Source: Pseudoalteromonas rubra (GTDB lineage: Bacteria > Pseudomonadota > Gammaproteobacteria > Enterobacterales > Alteromonadaceae). From it: a stretch of 56,167 bases of DNA. The translations under genes and the position numbers were made by a program. Location: NCBI RefSeq assembly GCF_000967655.1, contig NZ_JXYA01000043.1:1-56167 (forward strand), written 5' to 3'. Of this stretch, positions 1-10,147 are shown piece by piece. Position 1 is the first letter of the stretch. The number at the start of each line of letters is the position of its first letter. Under the pieces are notes generated by a model that was not told the origin of the DNA, ran no database searches, and saw only the letters and a program-made list of their open reading frames with translations.

Positions 1-35
1 TGAATATATCCAGTGCAGCCACTCTCACGCTCCAG

Positions 36-2933
36 CTAGTTTCTACAAATTGAGCTATTTGCTACCGTCAACGGTGCATTACCAGCTAAAAGCCCAGTAT
101 ACATCAACACGATCCCCATCAAAGGGGCAGCAAATATTCCAGCAATTGAAACGCCCACCGCAAGCATTATCAAACCACCTAAACCGGCACAACGATGATC
201 TATGGCCCGGTAATCAAGGAGCAAGTCGACTAGGAGCAATACCGTAATTATTGCTGCCACATAGAACAAAAAGCTCAGTGCTACCGTACTGATCGCGCCA
301 GCTACAAATCCTAACCACGTTAAAGTTCCCGCCGCATCATCAGATAAGAAGCCCCCGTTGGCCCCCCCAGAAATTTTATACGCCCCAGCCCCAGAATCCT
401 GATCATAAATCACATACCCAGAACCATGCCATGTGCCAACCTGAACAGGACGCTCATGCAATAGCACTGTTTTTCCTGCCTGAACAGCGATGAGAATTTC
501 ACTCCTTGCCTGACTATCAATTGTCACTTGTTGTAAAGAATCCAGGTTGGACTGGGTCAGGGTATAGATCTTTTGTCCTAAATTGGAAGCGATGTTTAAC
601 GCAGCAATTGCACTGACACCTTGTCCAGTATTTCCTCCCTTGGTCAATAAAATTTCCGGAATACGATTTTCCAGATAAGAAGAAATACCACCGATATGCT
701 TATTAAAAGTATGCCATGTATCCCAGCAATTAGTACTGGATTCGGTGTTGTTGCTCAATTGATCTACATCCATCGTAAAACCAATTGGTTCAACACGAAA
801 AGGAACTCCAAACCGGTAACTCACAGATAAATTGGTTGAAAATGTGCCATAACTTGGCTGACGGTAAGTCACCATCTCATCTACTACGCTAGCGATGACG
901 TTTTGTGCTTGTGTGCTAGCAAAATAGGTATAAATCCCAGCCTGGAGAAAACTGCCTACGGCCTCGTGACGAGAGATATTACTCGTCTGCCCACTTTCCA
1001 GTCGCTCTTTTAAGCGTATGAACTGATTTTTCACATCTCCCATTATTTCTCTGCTAACACCATGCGCATCTATACCAATCCCATGGTATTCACCCGCAAT
1101 GAGGGGACTGGCACTCAATTCCCAGCCAAATCGGGGGCTCCAAAAACCCATAGATGCCTGCAATTCATCGCCAATTGCAAAATTGCCCCCGGATACAACT
1201 GTATTGCCAGAAATACTAATTTCAGCTTTAACGTTCGCTAATCCATAAGGAAATGTCTTTGGTAATTGTGACACATCACTCAAATCTGAGGGCAAGTAGT
1301 TTCTTAAGACCTCACTGTCCGCTCTTGTTGCCGGGGTAAAGGACAGTGCTGTTTGATAGCCCAGAATCTCAGGTAAACTTTTCTCCAGCCTAATATGAGT
1401 TTGAGGCAGGCCAGAAGCACCCGATTGCAACTCATACTTGAACTTGTGACGTAAGTTATCAGGAATGTGTTTTAATGCCTGACTGGCCCGAATAGTATGG
1501 TAGGGCAGAGTGGGTAATACCACTCCATTTTGCTGAAGTATTACTTTTTCCCCCAACACCTCCTGAACAGTAGCACCGGGAAAAGACTGTTCTAAGGCAT
1601 TTTCCAATTGTAACTTTGCGCTTTGCAACTTTGACTCAAGCCCTCCCCGGTTTAGGTGTTTAACCCAACCTTCAATCTCATTCTGCTCAGCTCCATCCAG
1701 TAACGAGTCTGTCAGGCTGCGCCCATCCAACTGTAGTGCAGCCTTTAAATCCACGCCCTCACTATACTCATACTGCTTAAAACTCGGATCCGCCGCATGC
1801 CACTGACCATCTTGGTAAAACTCCACCCAAACGTGTTCGAGACCGTAGGAAACCACAGAGTCTTCGGCACCTTTAATAATCACATTAGGGACACCGCCTT
1901 GCCCGAGCAGGTTTTGTGCGGCTTCAATAACCGCCACACCGCCTACCCAGTTTTTCACCTGTTCGGGATCTACCTCGACAGAGCCATATACATAACGGGC
2001 AGGCACACCCGACAGGCGCAGCAGCGATATCATCAGGCTGGCCTGATCAAACGCATTGCCTCGCTGGGTCTGACGCGTATAGTCCGCCCCCTGAATGGAA
2101 CCAAAAGCCGGGACATATTCAATATGGTTGTATACATATTGGTAGATTTGCACGGGATCAGAGTTCAGGCTTGCTGCCAGCTGTTCAAGCTCAGCCGTAC
2201 GTGCGGTATCCACATTCAATGCCAGATAGGCACTGAGGTCCTGAGACTCAGCCCGCTGCAATGCAGACATTGCCAGGCTCTGAGGTGCAATGCCTAACCG
2301 CGCCTGCAGTGCCTGGATACTGTCTGCCGGACGGTGTGCAACGTTTGGCAAAGGGCCAAAGGGAAGCTGGTCATTGTCGTATTGATGGTGCGAACGACCA
2401 AACTGAATATTACTCAGGTACCTCTCCAATGCCTGTGCATCCGCGAGGTTTGCACGCTCCGCCAGGGTCTGGCGCTTGAGGTTGTCGGCAATCACCGGCC
2501 AGTGCGCCTCATAGGCGGCCAAAATCCGCTTGTTCAATGTCATTGCAGTCTGATCCTGCTCAGCCATTGCCTCAGCCAGTTGCTCGTGGATCTCTTTGTG
2601 ACTGAGCGCGGCCAATGTGCTCAGCTGTGCTCGCATCGCCTTCAGCGACTGGCGATATATGGTCAGCGCCTGCGCTCGCTGAGCGGGCTTATCGGCATAC
2701 TTGTTCACGTAATAAAGCGCTTTTTCCGTGTTGTCTTTAAGCACCTCGAGCTGCGTCATGAGCTGATCGGTATATGCTACCTCGTGGTCCTGCTGCCCCA
2801 TGGCATGGCGCATCGCCAATGCCGAAGGTGAATAAAACACAAACAGCATACATAACACCAGGCTGTAGGTGATGAGCGCCAGAATACTCCGCCGGGCGCG
2901 TATATCTTCTAACTGAATTGAATTATTTGTCAT
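36..2933 (-). CDS. Exported transglutaminase-fold membrane protein lacking the catalytic Cys
   Basis: A 965-residue protein. Residues about 15-41 form a hydrophobic signal segment ending in ALA. Residues 45-170 are helical and charged. A transglutaminase-like core lies near residues 260-390, with the family's LLRLSGVPARYVYG strand, the His in GLEHVWVEF (near residue 368) and the Asp in AADPSFK (near 380). Where active transglutaminase-like proteases carry Cys, this protein reads RGNAFDQAS (near 293), so Cys-based catalysis is not expected. The last ~100 residues hold two or three hydrophobic segments. A good ribosome site (AGGGAAAAG) precedes the ATG. The gene follows the giant Ig-repeat gene by 13 bp and is probably cotranscribed with it, which suggests a shared surface or secretion role (inference). 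Specific function is unknown. Confidence 0.75.
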   Translation of the reverse strand: MTNNSIQLEDIRARRSILALITYSLVLCMLFVFYSPSALAMRHAMGQQDHEVAYTDQLMTQLEVLKDNTEKALYYVNKYADKPAQRAQALTIYRQSLKAMRAQLSTLAALSHKEIHEQLAEAMAEQDQTAMTLNKRILAAYEAHWPVIADNLKRQTLAERANLADAQALERYLSNIQFGRSHHQYDNDQLPFGPLPNVAHRPADSIQALQARLGIAPQSLAMSALQRAESQDLSAYLALNVDTARTAELEQLAASLNSDPVQIYQYVYNHIEYVPAFGSIQGADYTRQTQRGNAFDQASLMISLLRLSGVPARYVYGSVEVDPEQVKNWVGGVAVIEAAQNLLGQGGVPNVIIKGAEDSVVSYGLEHVWVEFYQDGQWHAADPSFKQYEYSEGVDLKAALQLDGRSLTDSLLDGAEQNEIEGWVKHLNRGGLESKLQSAKLQLENALEQSFPGATVQEVLGEKVILQQNGVVLPTLPYHTIRASQALKHIPDNLRHKFKYELQSGASGLPQTHIRLEKSLPEILGYQTALSFTPATRADSEVLRNYLPSDLSDVSQLPKTFPYGLANVKAEISISGNTVVSGGNFAIGDELQASMGFWSPRFGWELSASPLIAGEYHGIGIDAHGVSREIMGDVKNQFIRLKERLESGQTSNISRHEAVGSFLQAGIYTYFASTQAQNVIASVVDEMVTYRQPSYGTFSTNLSVSYRFGVPFRVEPIGFTMDVDQLSNNTESSTNCWDTWHTFNKHIGGISSYLENRIPEILLTKGGNTGQGVSAIAALNIASNLGQKIYTLTQSNLDSLQQVTIDSQARSEILIAVQAGKTVLLHERPVQVGTWHGSGYVIYDQDSGAGAYKISGGANGGFLSDDAAGTLTWLGFVAGAISTVALSFLFYVAAIITVLLLVDLLLDYRAIDHRCAGLGGLIMLAVGVSIAGIFAAPLMGIVLMYTGLLAGNAPLTVANSSICRN

Positions 2934-2946
2934 AATCTTTTCCCTG

Positions 2947-5900
2947 TTAACGACACTTGCGGCGATTGAACGGTCCTGGTGCCGTCACCGCGATATTAAA
3001 CTGCTGTGAAACAGACTGGCCGGTAATATCACGCACGCTTACTGTCACGCTGTGGATCCCGACCTGTGTGGTCTGCGGCTGCCAGGTAATAACCCCCAAC
3101 GCATCAACAGCCATACCTTGCGGTGCGCTTTGCAATTGATAAATCAGGCTATCGCCATCTGGGTCTTGCGCCGTCAAGGCGTATCGGTACACTTCATCCG
3201 TTTTTGCCCTTCCCGGTGGCTCACTAGTGATCACCGGCGGTTGACTGTCCCCCTGATACCGGATGGTCAGGTTAAATTGCTGCTCGGAATGGTTACCCAC
3301 AGGATCTGATACCCGGACTTGCACTGTATGAACACCTAAATCCGCAACATCAGGTTGCCAGGTGAGCTGGTTTTGTGTATCCAGCTGCATACCGGCCGGT
3401 CCATCAAGTAACTCAAAAGTTAAGGAGTCACCATCCAAATCCTGTGCACTAAGAGGATAAAGGTAATCCAAACCAGAATAGCCACTCAACACTGGCTGGC
3501 TGGTAAATGCCGGTTTATCGCCGGCATTGACGGACACATTGAACTGCTGCTGTACATAGGCCCCATACTCATCAATCACTCTGACGGTAATGCTTTGTGC
3601 GCCAGCCTGAGCCAAAGTCGGCGTCCAGCTGAGCAAGCCCTGAGCACTCAGAGTAACGCCCTGAGGCACGTCTCCTAAGCGATACAGAAGCTGGTGACCG
3701 TCTTCATCGGTGGCACCGATCTGATACAGATAAGTTTGCCCAACAAAGGCACTAAAATCTGGCGATGTATGGATCACTGGCGGATGGTTATTGGCCAGCG
3801 CTCTGACTAACACAGAAAATCGCTGTGTAACGCCTGCACCAAGTGCATCCTCTGCAAGTATCTCAAATTGCTGGCTGCCCAGTGATGCGGCATCCGGTGT
3901 CCAGAGCAGCTCATTGTTTGCATCTAATACAGCCCCTTCGGGCGCACTTAGCAACGAAAAGTAAATGGGGTCACCGTCCGGGTCTGTAGCGCTGAGTTTA
4001 TAACTGTACAAAACATCCACAGCCGCAATACCAACTGGCGTACTGGTAAACCCTGGCGCCTGATTAGACGGATAGTAACTAAAGGTAAAATGTTGTTCAG
4101 CAAAGATCCCCTGCTCGTCAATTGCCCGCACGCGTACGGTATGCAACCCATCGATTTGCGCACTTTGCGGCCACACCAGCAATCCCTGAGGTCCTACAGT
4201 CATGCCTTCAGGTGCCTCAGCCAGTTGGTAGGTGAGGGCACTCCCTTCCGGATCTGAAGCCTCTACCTGATACTGTAAGCTTCCATCATCGGCACCCACA
4301 AACTGAGCTGAGCTAGTAATCACCGGAGGTTGGTTGATGCTTTCAGAGACCTGAAGTTCAAATGCTTGTACAGTGGTCACACCACCTTCACTGGTTGCAG
4401 CTATCGCAACGGCGTAAACGCCAGACTGTATCGGTGTCCAGCTCACTGTACTGGTTTGGACATTCAGAACCATTTCCTGTGGCGCGCTTATCAGCGCCAA
4501 TGTAGCTGGCACCCCATCTGATGTACTCACTTGTATCTGATAGCTAAAGGTATCGCCAAGTGCCATAAAGGTAGACGGAACAGACGTGAACTCTGGCGCC
4601 ACACCGGTGCTTCTGACTACCAGATTGAATGACTGAATGGCAGCCAGATTCTTATCGTCAATCACTTCGATGATCACTTCATGCCCGGCCTCAGTACTGG
4701 CCATATCCGGACGCCAGACCACCTCTCCCGTTTGCGCATCAATCGTCATTCCTTCGGGTGCAAGTGCCAGCTTGTACGTCAGCGCTGCGCCACGATCACT
4801 GCCAGCGACAACCTGATAGTAGTAACTGGCACCTACTTGTGCATCCCTGACAGGTGTACTGCTGATAATTGGCGCGCGCAAGAAATCAAGTACGGTTACT
4901 TCAAATTGAGTGGTCACAACCTCCCCCGCGAGATCCTCTATCGCCGCCTCAATAAGGTGCGGGCCTACATCAGCCTGACCAGGTCGCCAGGTGATCACCC
5001 CACTGGAAGGGTTGATTTCCATCGCCTGTGGTTTATTCACTAAGCTAAACAGCAAACCTTCACCTAAATCTGGATCACTCACTGCTAATGTTTGGCTATA
5101 GCGCTCACCTACTTCCAGCGTGACCGGTGCGACTTGTGCGATTTCTGGTGCAGCATTAATGTCCTGAACATTTACAGCAAACCACTGACTATCGGTCAGG
5201 CCTTCACTGTCGGCAACCGTAACCTGCGCCACATACGCTTCCAGCACATTATTATTGCTGACACATTCATCACTGGCCGTTGCCACCACCACACGCACTT
5301 TGCCATTAATGGCTTGTGGTGCCAGATCGCTTAACTGCACCGAAGTCATTGCTCCGACTTCGACTACCCCGGGAGACACCTGACCGAGTAACTGATCATT
5401 GCTATAAAAAGCAACCACAGCATCATCTAAACTGACTGTTAATCCCCGGTTTCTAAGCGTTACGCTTAGCGTTAAAGCGCCTGATGGGTTTTGCTTCACC
5501 GATAGTAAGTTAGGCTGCAAATCAGACTGTAGGATCGGTGGTAGCTGATCAACGATTTCTTTGACTTTGATATCCACCAAAGCCTTCGAGAATGACGAGG
5601 CCCGCAGGCCACCAGCGCGCAAAAAGTTGAGATCCCAGGCTGCACCGCCTGTTAGAATAGCCAGATCAACATAGTCACTTACCGTCGTGCCATAACCGGA
5701 GGTTGCGGTGGCATTTTCACAGGTGTAGTAATCTCCCTGCCCATCGGCAACATATCCCACACCATTGGCGGCAATGCCAATTGCAGACGTGCCGTCACCG
5801 CATTGAAACGTCGCGTTGACCACTGCATTTAAAATCACGTTTGACTCTTGAAGACGAACCAACATACCATTTATGTCCAGCGCAAGCGTATTATCCCGGT

Positions 5901-8181
5901 CTTCATCAGTGACCAAAATCAAGTTATGTGCGGTTTCATCACGTAAAGGATACGTATCGAGGGTCTCGGACATAGCCCGATATCCATCTTCCGTACCACC
6001 ATATAAACGCAATTGACGCGACAATTCGGTAAAACTATCCGCCTCAACCACATACTGCTCCAGATAGGTTTTGTACGAAGGACGAGCTTCATAGCCGACC
6101 AAACCATACAAATTACTATACGCATTGCCAACGCCCACATCGCGTAAACCTGCTTCTAGTGCGGGCACAAGGTCATCCATCCAACGATGCTCACCACTCA
6201 TAGACCCTGACTCATCAACAACCAAGAAAATGTCGGCGGCTCCACTGACACGCGTTGTTTTATCCTGAACTATGCGGCAATAGGGATTGTCAGCTAAACG
6301 CCCTTGTGGCAATAACTCAGGCGCAGGCCAGGCTACCAGTCCGTTGTTTGGGTCGATACTCATCCCCGTTGGCGATTGAGTTAAAACATAGCTCAGCTGC
6401 TGGTCCCGGTCGTCCGTAGCACTGACCGGATAGTGGTAATCTTGAAACTCATCAACCAGTTCAACGGCTTGTGATGTAATCTCAGGTGCTCGATTGCCCT
6501 GAGTAGTAAGTCGGACAATAAATTGCTGAATGCCACTAAGCCCCGGTAAGTCCGTTACCTGGACAGTAACCGAGTGTTCTCCAAGTTGAGACTGCTCGCC
6601 TACCCAATCCAGCAGCCCGGTCTGAGGATGGATCTGCATTCCTTCAGGGCCGTCAATCAGTTCAAACTTGATAGGATCCTGATCAGGGTCCTGAGCTATC
6701 ACGGCATATTGATAGTGGACACCTAATATCGCCTCGGTTATGGGTACTGAAGTGATCATCGGTGCCTGGTTGCCTGGTGCGCTCACTTGAATATTAAAGC
6801 TTTGAGTATCACTGGCCTGTCCGTCAGTCACCCGCACTACTATCAGATGAGTCCCAGTTTGCGCAGCCCCGACCGGCCAAGTTATTTCACCACTTTGTGC
6901 ATTAATTTGCATACCCACAGGAGCCTGTATGAGTCGATAGCTCAACGTGTCTCCGTCGGCATCGGTCGCCATTACCGGATATTCATAACGTGTATTAATA
7001 TCAGCCAGTGTAGGTGGCACCGAAGTGATCACGGGAGCATAGTTGTCCGGAGCGTTAACCGTAACAACGAACGACTGAACATCGAAAGCCGCTTTGTCAT
7101 CTGCGGCTCGCACAGTAAATGAATAATGCCCAGGTGTGACCTGCTCGGTCTCCCAGCCGATCAAGCCTGTCCATTCATTGATTTGCGCCCCCTGTGGCGC
7201 TAGCTCCAATTGATAAGAAATAGGATCCCGATCAGCATCTTGCGCGACGACCGCATAGCGATAAGTGTCCGGCCATTGTACCGAGATATTAGGGTCTGAG
7301 ACGATAATAGGGGCTTTGTTAAAGCTGACCAGGTCTGATAAATCCCCCTGAAAACGCACACTACCCAAGTGCATAGACCCGTGCCAGCTGTTAGCGATGA
7401 CGGTTGCCTGCGCATCTCCGTGTGGCGCTTCTATGTCGGCATTTGGTGCCAGCACAACACCTTCAATACTAATTCCGGCGATACTCAGCGCTGTAGCCTG
7501 ATAAAAATTAAAAATCGTTCTCGACCTGTGCGGCAACAAAGTCGCCAGACTTTTATTTTTAAAGACAACGCTGTCACCAGAAACGTTAAAAATAACCGTC
7601 GCGTTATCTGGAATACACTGGACATCAAAGGTGTGAGCTACATTGGTTTGACTGCCATCCAGAGTAAACACCTGGGTGTCACTGTGACAATCTCCTTTTA
7701 GGTATAAGCCACCCCACTTAAACTCCACTGTTCCATTCGCTGTGGCCTCACTAAGTTGCGTAGAGACAGCCTGAAAATGCGGCTTACTATCAATAATTGA
7801 TGTATCCAGAGGCTGATTTTCAATCTCTGTTCCGGCTGGTAATCCAGACAACACGGGATAGGCAAAGTTGACTTCACCAGCTACTCTCACCTGGCCGTGG
7901 TAAAGGCGGCCATTATCAAAAGTGGCATTGCCTTCAACCAACAGCCCATAACCCGCTGTCAGCGTGGCTGCATGTGTCGCCAGACCATAACCATTCAGTG
8001 ATAGATCTCCCCCCACGGCCAGGCCACCTTCGGCATGTCCGCTCCCCGCAGTAAAATCGCTAAAAATATAAGCACTATAATGACTGGCAGCGGTGAGAAC
8101 GCTATCCTCCTTCGCCTGAAGTGGCGTGAGTATAGTCACCGACAACAACATAGTAAGCGACGAAATAAGCTTCCTTTTCAT
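2947..8181 (-). CDS. Giant choice-of-anchor A protein with Ig/cadherin-like repeats and a vWFA domain
   Basis: About 1744 residues from the ATG at 8181, chosen because AGAGGAAAAGG lies just upstream and a signal peptide (MKRKLISSLTMLLSV...LQA) follows. An in-frame upstream extension to 8268 looks spurious. Residues ~25-290 match choice-of-anchor A exported proteins (AVGGDLSLNGYG, LYHGQVRVAGEV, GVVLAPNADI). About twelve putative Ig/cadherin-like repeats follow, each with a P-x-I-T-S start, a DxDGD-type turn and a GxxxW/VxW core. After the fourth repeat comes a vWFA domain with MIDAS DESGS near residue 652 (about 645-850), then a CARDB-like segment (about 890-1010), then eight more repeats to the C-terminus. 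It is probably an exported or surface adhesin-like protein binding metal at the MIDAS. The ligand is unknown. First gene of a two-gene operon. Confidence 0.85.
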   Translation of the reverse strand: MKRKLISSLTMLLSVTILTPLQAKEDSVLTAASHYSAYIFSDFTAGSGHAEGGLAVGGDLSLNGYGLATHAATLTAGYGLLVEGNATFDNGRLYHGQVRVAGEVNFAYPVLSGLPAGTEIENQPLDTSIIDSKPHFQAVSTQLSEATANGTVEFKWGGLYLKGDCHSDTQVFTLDGSQTNVAHTFDVQCIPDNATVIFNVSGDSVVFKNKSLATLLPHRSRTIFNFYQATALSIAGISIEGVVLAPNADIEAPHGDAQATVIANSWHGSMHLGSVRFQGDLSDLVSFNKAPIIVSDPNISVQWPDTYRYAVVAQDADRDPISYQLELAPQGAQINEWTGLIGWETEQVTPGHYSFTVRAADDKAAFDVQSFVVTVNAPDNYAPVITSVPPTLADINTRYEYPVMATDADGDTLSYRLIQAPVGMQINAQSGEITWPVGAAQTGTHLIVVRVTDGQASDTQSFNIQVSAPGNQAPMITSVPITEAILGVHYQYAVIAQDPDQDPIKFELIDGPEGMQIHPQTGLLDWVGEQSQLGEHSVTVQVTDLPGLSGIQQFIVRLTTQGNRAPEITSQAVELVDEFQDYHYPVSATDDRDQQLSYVLTQSPTGMSIDPNNGLVAWPAPELLPQGRLADNPYCRIVQDKTTRVSGAADIFLVVDESGSMSGEHRWMDDLVPALEAGLRDVGVGNAYSNLYGLVGYEARPSYKTYLEQYVVEADSFTELSRQLRLYGGTEDGYRAMSETLDTYPLRDETAHNLILVTDEDRDNTLALDINGMLVRLQESNVILNAVVNATFQCGDGTSAIGIAANGVGYVADGQGDYYTCENATATSGYGTTVSDYVDLAILTGGAAWDLNFLRAGGLRASSFSKALVDIKVKEIVDQLPPILQSDLQPNLLSVKQNPSGALTLSVTLRNRGLTVSLDDAVVAFYSNDQLLGQVSPGVVEVGAMTSVQLSDLAPQAINGKVRVVVATASDECVSNNNVLEAYVAQVTVADSEGLTDSQWFAVNVQDINAAPEIAQVAPVTLEVGERYSQTLAVSDPDLGEGLLFSLVNKPQAMEINPSSGVITWRPGQADVGPHLIEAAIEDLAGEVVTTQFEVTVLDFLRAPIISSTPVRDAQVGASYYYQVVAGSDRGAALTYKLALAPEGMTIDAQTGEVVWRPDMASTEAGHEVIIEVIDDKNLAAIQSFNLVVRSTGVAPEFTSVPSTFMALGDTFSYQIQVSTSDGVPATLALISAPQEMVLNVQTSTVSWTPIQSGVYAVAIAATSEGGVTTVQAFELQVSESINQPPVITSSAQFVGADDGSLQYQVEASDPEGSALTYQLAEAPEGMTVGPQGLLVWPQSAQIDGLHTVRVRAIDEQGIFAEQHFTFSYYPSNQAPGFTSTPVGIAAVDVLYSYKLSATDPDGDPIYFSLLSAPEGAVLDANNELLWTPDAASLGSQQFEILAEDALGAGVTQRFSVLVRALANNHPPVIHTSPDFSAFVGQTYLYQIGATDEDGHQLLYRLGDVPQGVTLSAQGLLSWTPTLAQAGAQSITVRVIDEYGAYVQQQFNVSVNAGDKPAFTSQPVLSGYSGLDYLYPLSAQDLDGDSLTFELLDGPAGMQLDTQNQLTWQPDVADLGVHTVQVRVSDPVGNHSEQQFNLTIRYQGDSQPPVITSEPPGRAKTDEVYRYALTAQDPDGDSLIYQLQSAPQGMAVDALGVITWQPQTTQVGIHSVTVSVRDITGQSVSQQFNIAVTAPGPFNRRKCR

Positions 8182-8352
8182 CCTTTTCCTCTGTTCAAAT
8201 GTTTTTGAAAGGTCAAATACAACCGTGTCTAGAAAATGTACAGGCGGTACTGTAGCAACAAAAAGCACAATTTATAAACAAAAGGATGAGGAATTAAATC
8301 AACTTTGTTTTACATCAAGTCTGAGCATGACTTCGGCTCAGGGCATATAACG

Positions 8353-9243
8353 CTATATGTCCTGCGCTTTTAACCAGGTCATAAATGCCTGTAAGCGAGC
8401 CAGGCGAGCCGAATTAGGGTCGTACACCAGGTAGCGCTTCACCGGGTTTGGGTGGGGCAGTTTGAATGGAATAACCAGTTCGCCACTGTCGAGTTGACGA
8501 CGACATAAGTAGGGCACCGCCAGAGTCACGCCATGACCGCTGGCCACTGCGCTGAGTGCCATATCCGTGCTGTCTACATAAGTCCAGTGAGGGTGGTCGA
8601 CATACCCCGTTACCTGTTGCGCCTCAAACCAGCTTGGCCAGTCGTATGCGCCGGGCAGCGCCAAAGATACCAGCCAGGTTGCCAGCAGATCGGCCGGAGT
8701 ATTGAGTGGTAATGACTGTGTTAGCTTTGCCGAGCATATCGGCAATACCGGTGAAGCACCAAAATACTCGCAGGCCAGCGCGCCTGGGGTGTGCTGTTCG
8801 ACCTGTGTGCCAAAGCGGATCGCCAGGTCAATGCGGGCGTGTTGTAAATCTTCAAAGCTGGCGGATGAGTGCAGGCGAATGCGGATCTGCGGATACAAAC
8901 TCGCGAATTCCTGCAATCTGGGCATCAGCCACAGGGTATTAAATGCCTGGGTAGAGCTGATGCTGAGCTCTCCCGCCAGCTCCTCCTGACGCAGGCAGTT
9001 TATGCCCTGATCTATCCTAGTTAAGGCAGGTCCGGTGTGCTCCAGCAAAGTTTCACCCGCACGGGTTAGCTGCATATTACGCCCGGCTCTGACAAACAGT
9101 CGCTGCCCCAGCTGTTGCTCCAGCAAGCGCATTTGCTGGCTGACCGCAGCCTGTGAAATACACAGTTCAGCCGCAGCCAGGCTATAACTCTGGTGTCTTG
9201 CCGCGCACTCAAACGTCACCAGCAAATTGATATTTTTAAACAC
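8353..9243 (-). CDS. LysR-family regulator (GcvA-like)
   Basis: A 296-residue LysR-type transcription factor of standard length. The N-terminal winged helix-turn-helix covers residues ~5-62 (SYSLAAAELCISQAAVSQQMRLLEQQLGQRLF), followed by the substrate-binding domain. The SQxAVSQQ recognition helix and the final YLVYDPNSA segment resemble the GcvA subgroup. It is divergent from the PEP-mutase/isocitrate-lyase family gene starting at 9383, and the shared ~140 bp gap probably holds its operator, so that gene is the likely target (standard LysR logic, not shown here). The effector is unknown. Confidence 0.9.
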   Translation of the reverse strand: MFKNINLLVTFECAARHQSYSLAAAELCISQAAVSQQMRLLEQQLGQRLFVRAGRNMQLTRAGETLLEHTGPALTRIDQGINCLRQEELAGELSISSTQAFNTLWLMPRLQEFASLYPQIRIRLHSSASFEDLQHARIDLAIRFGTQVEQHTPGALACEYFGASPVLPICSAKLTQSLPLNTPADLLATWLVSLALPGAYDWPSWFEAQQVTGYVDHPHWTYVDSTDMALSAVASGHGVTLAVPYLCRRQLDSGELVIPFKLPHPNPVKRYLVYDPNSARLARLQAFMTWLKAQDI

Positions 9244-9382
9244 GACTGAGGTAATTCCGGCTTCATGAAAAGCCGTATTATAAGCAGAGCTTATAGTACA
9301 AGTCGATTTTTATCGTTGGTCTTTAAGCGCCTATATCCGCACTATGAGGTCCGTAAAACAACAACCTTATCAGCGAGACAAG

Positions 9383-10147
9383 ATGCAAGCATTCAAACAA
9401 CTCCATCAACAAACAACCCCGTTTTTACTGGCTAATGTGTGGGACGCGGCCAGCGCCAAAGCAGCGCAGCAAGCAGGGTATCAGGCACTGGGTACTTCCA
9501 GCGCGGCTGTGGCCAGCGTACTGGGATACGAGGACGGTGAACAAATGGCTTTTGAGGAGCTACTGTTTATGGTTACTCGGATCAGCAAAGCGACCGACTT
9601 GCCCCTGAGTGTTGATATCGAGGCCGGTTACAGTCGTGACCCACAACAAATTGCACAATTTATTGAAAAACTGGCAGAGCTGGGCGTGGTGGGCATTAAT
9701 TTCGAAGACAGTGTGGTCATCAATGCAACGCGCACTCTGACAGATAGCGATGAATTTGCAACGCGTTTAAAAGCCGTTCGCCATCACTTAGCAACACAAC
9801 AGACCAATATGTTTATCAATGTGCGCTGCGATGCTTTCTTATTGGGCCTCGACAACGCCCGCGAGGAAGCACTGCACCGGGCCCAACAATATCAGCAAGC
9901 GGGCGCCGATGGCTTGTTCCTGCCCTGTATTACCGAAAATGCGGACATTCTGGCCATAACAAACGCCTGTTCACTCCCTTTGAATGTGATGGCAATGCCC
10001 GGATTATCAGACGTTAACACGCTTGCCGGCCTTGGGGTTAAACGGATCAGCATGGGCAACTTTGCGTTTGAAAAGGCGCATACTCACTTGACTGACATGC
10101 TCACGCAGATCCGCTCGCAGGGCAGTTTTACCGCCTTATTTGGCTGA
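9383..10147 (+). CDS. Isocitrate lyase/PEP mutase family protein
   Basis: About 254 residues from the ATG at 9383 (MQAFKQLHQ). An in-frame ATG at 9344 would add 13 residues, but neither start has a strong ribosome site, and 9383 gives the usual family start. The protein is a TIM barrel of the PEP mutase/isocitrate lyase superfamily: LANVWDAASAK, the TSSAAVA loop, SVDIEAGY with metal-binding acidic residues, GINFEDS, and NVRCDAFLLG. Relatives cleave or rearrange C-C or C-P bonds of 2-methylisocitrate, oxaloacetate or phosphonopyruvate-type substrates. This shorter subgroup is usually annotated only at family level, so the substrate is undetermined. It is divergent from a LysR gene that probably regulates it. 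Confidence 0.85.
   Translation: MQAFKQLHQQTTPFLLANVWDAASAKAAQQAGYQALGTSSAAVASVLGYEDGEQMAFEELLFMVTRISKATDLPLSVDIEAGYSRDPQQIAQFIEKLAELGVVGINFEDSVVINATRTLTDSDEFATRLKAVRHHLATQQTNMFINVRCDAFLLGLDNAREEALHRAQQYQQAGADGLFLPCITENADILAITNACSLPLNVMAMPGLSDVNTLAGLGVKRISMGNFAFEKAHTHLTDMLTQIRSQGSFTALFG

Noticed and set aside
8321..8341. Terminator after the first LysR gene
   Set aside because: A 6-bp CTGAGC/GCTCAG hairpin with no T-run on the relevant strand.
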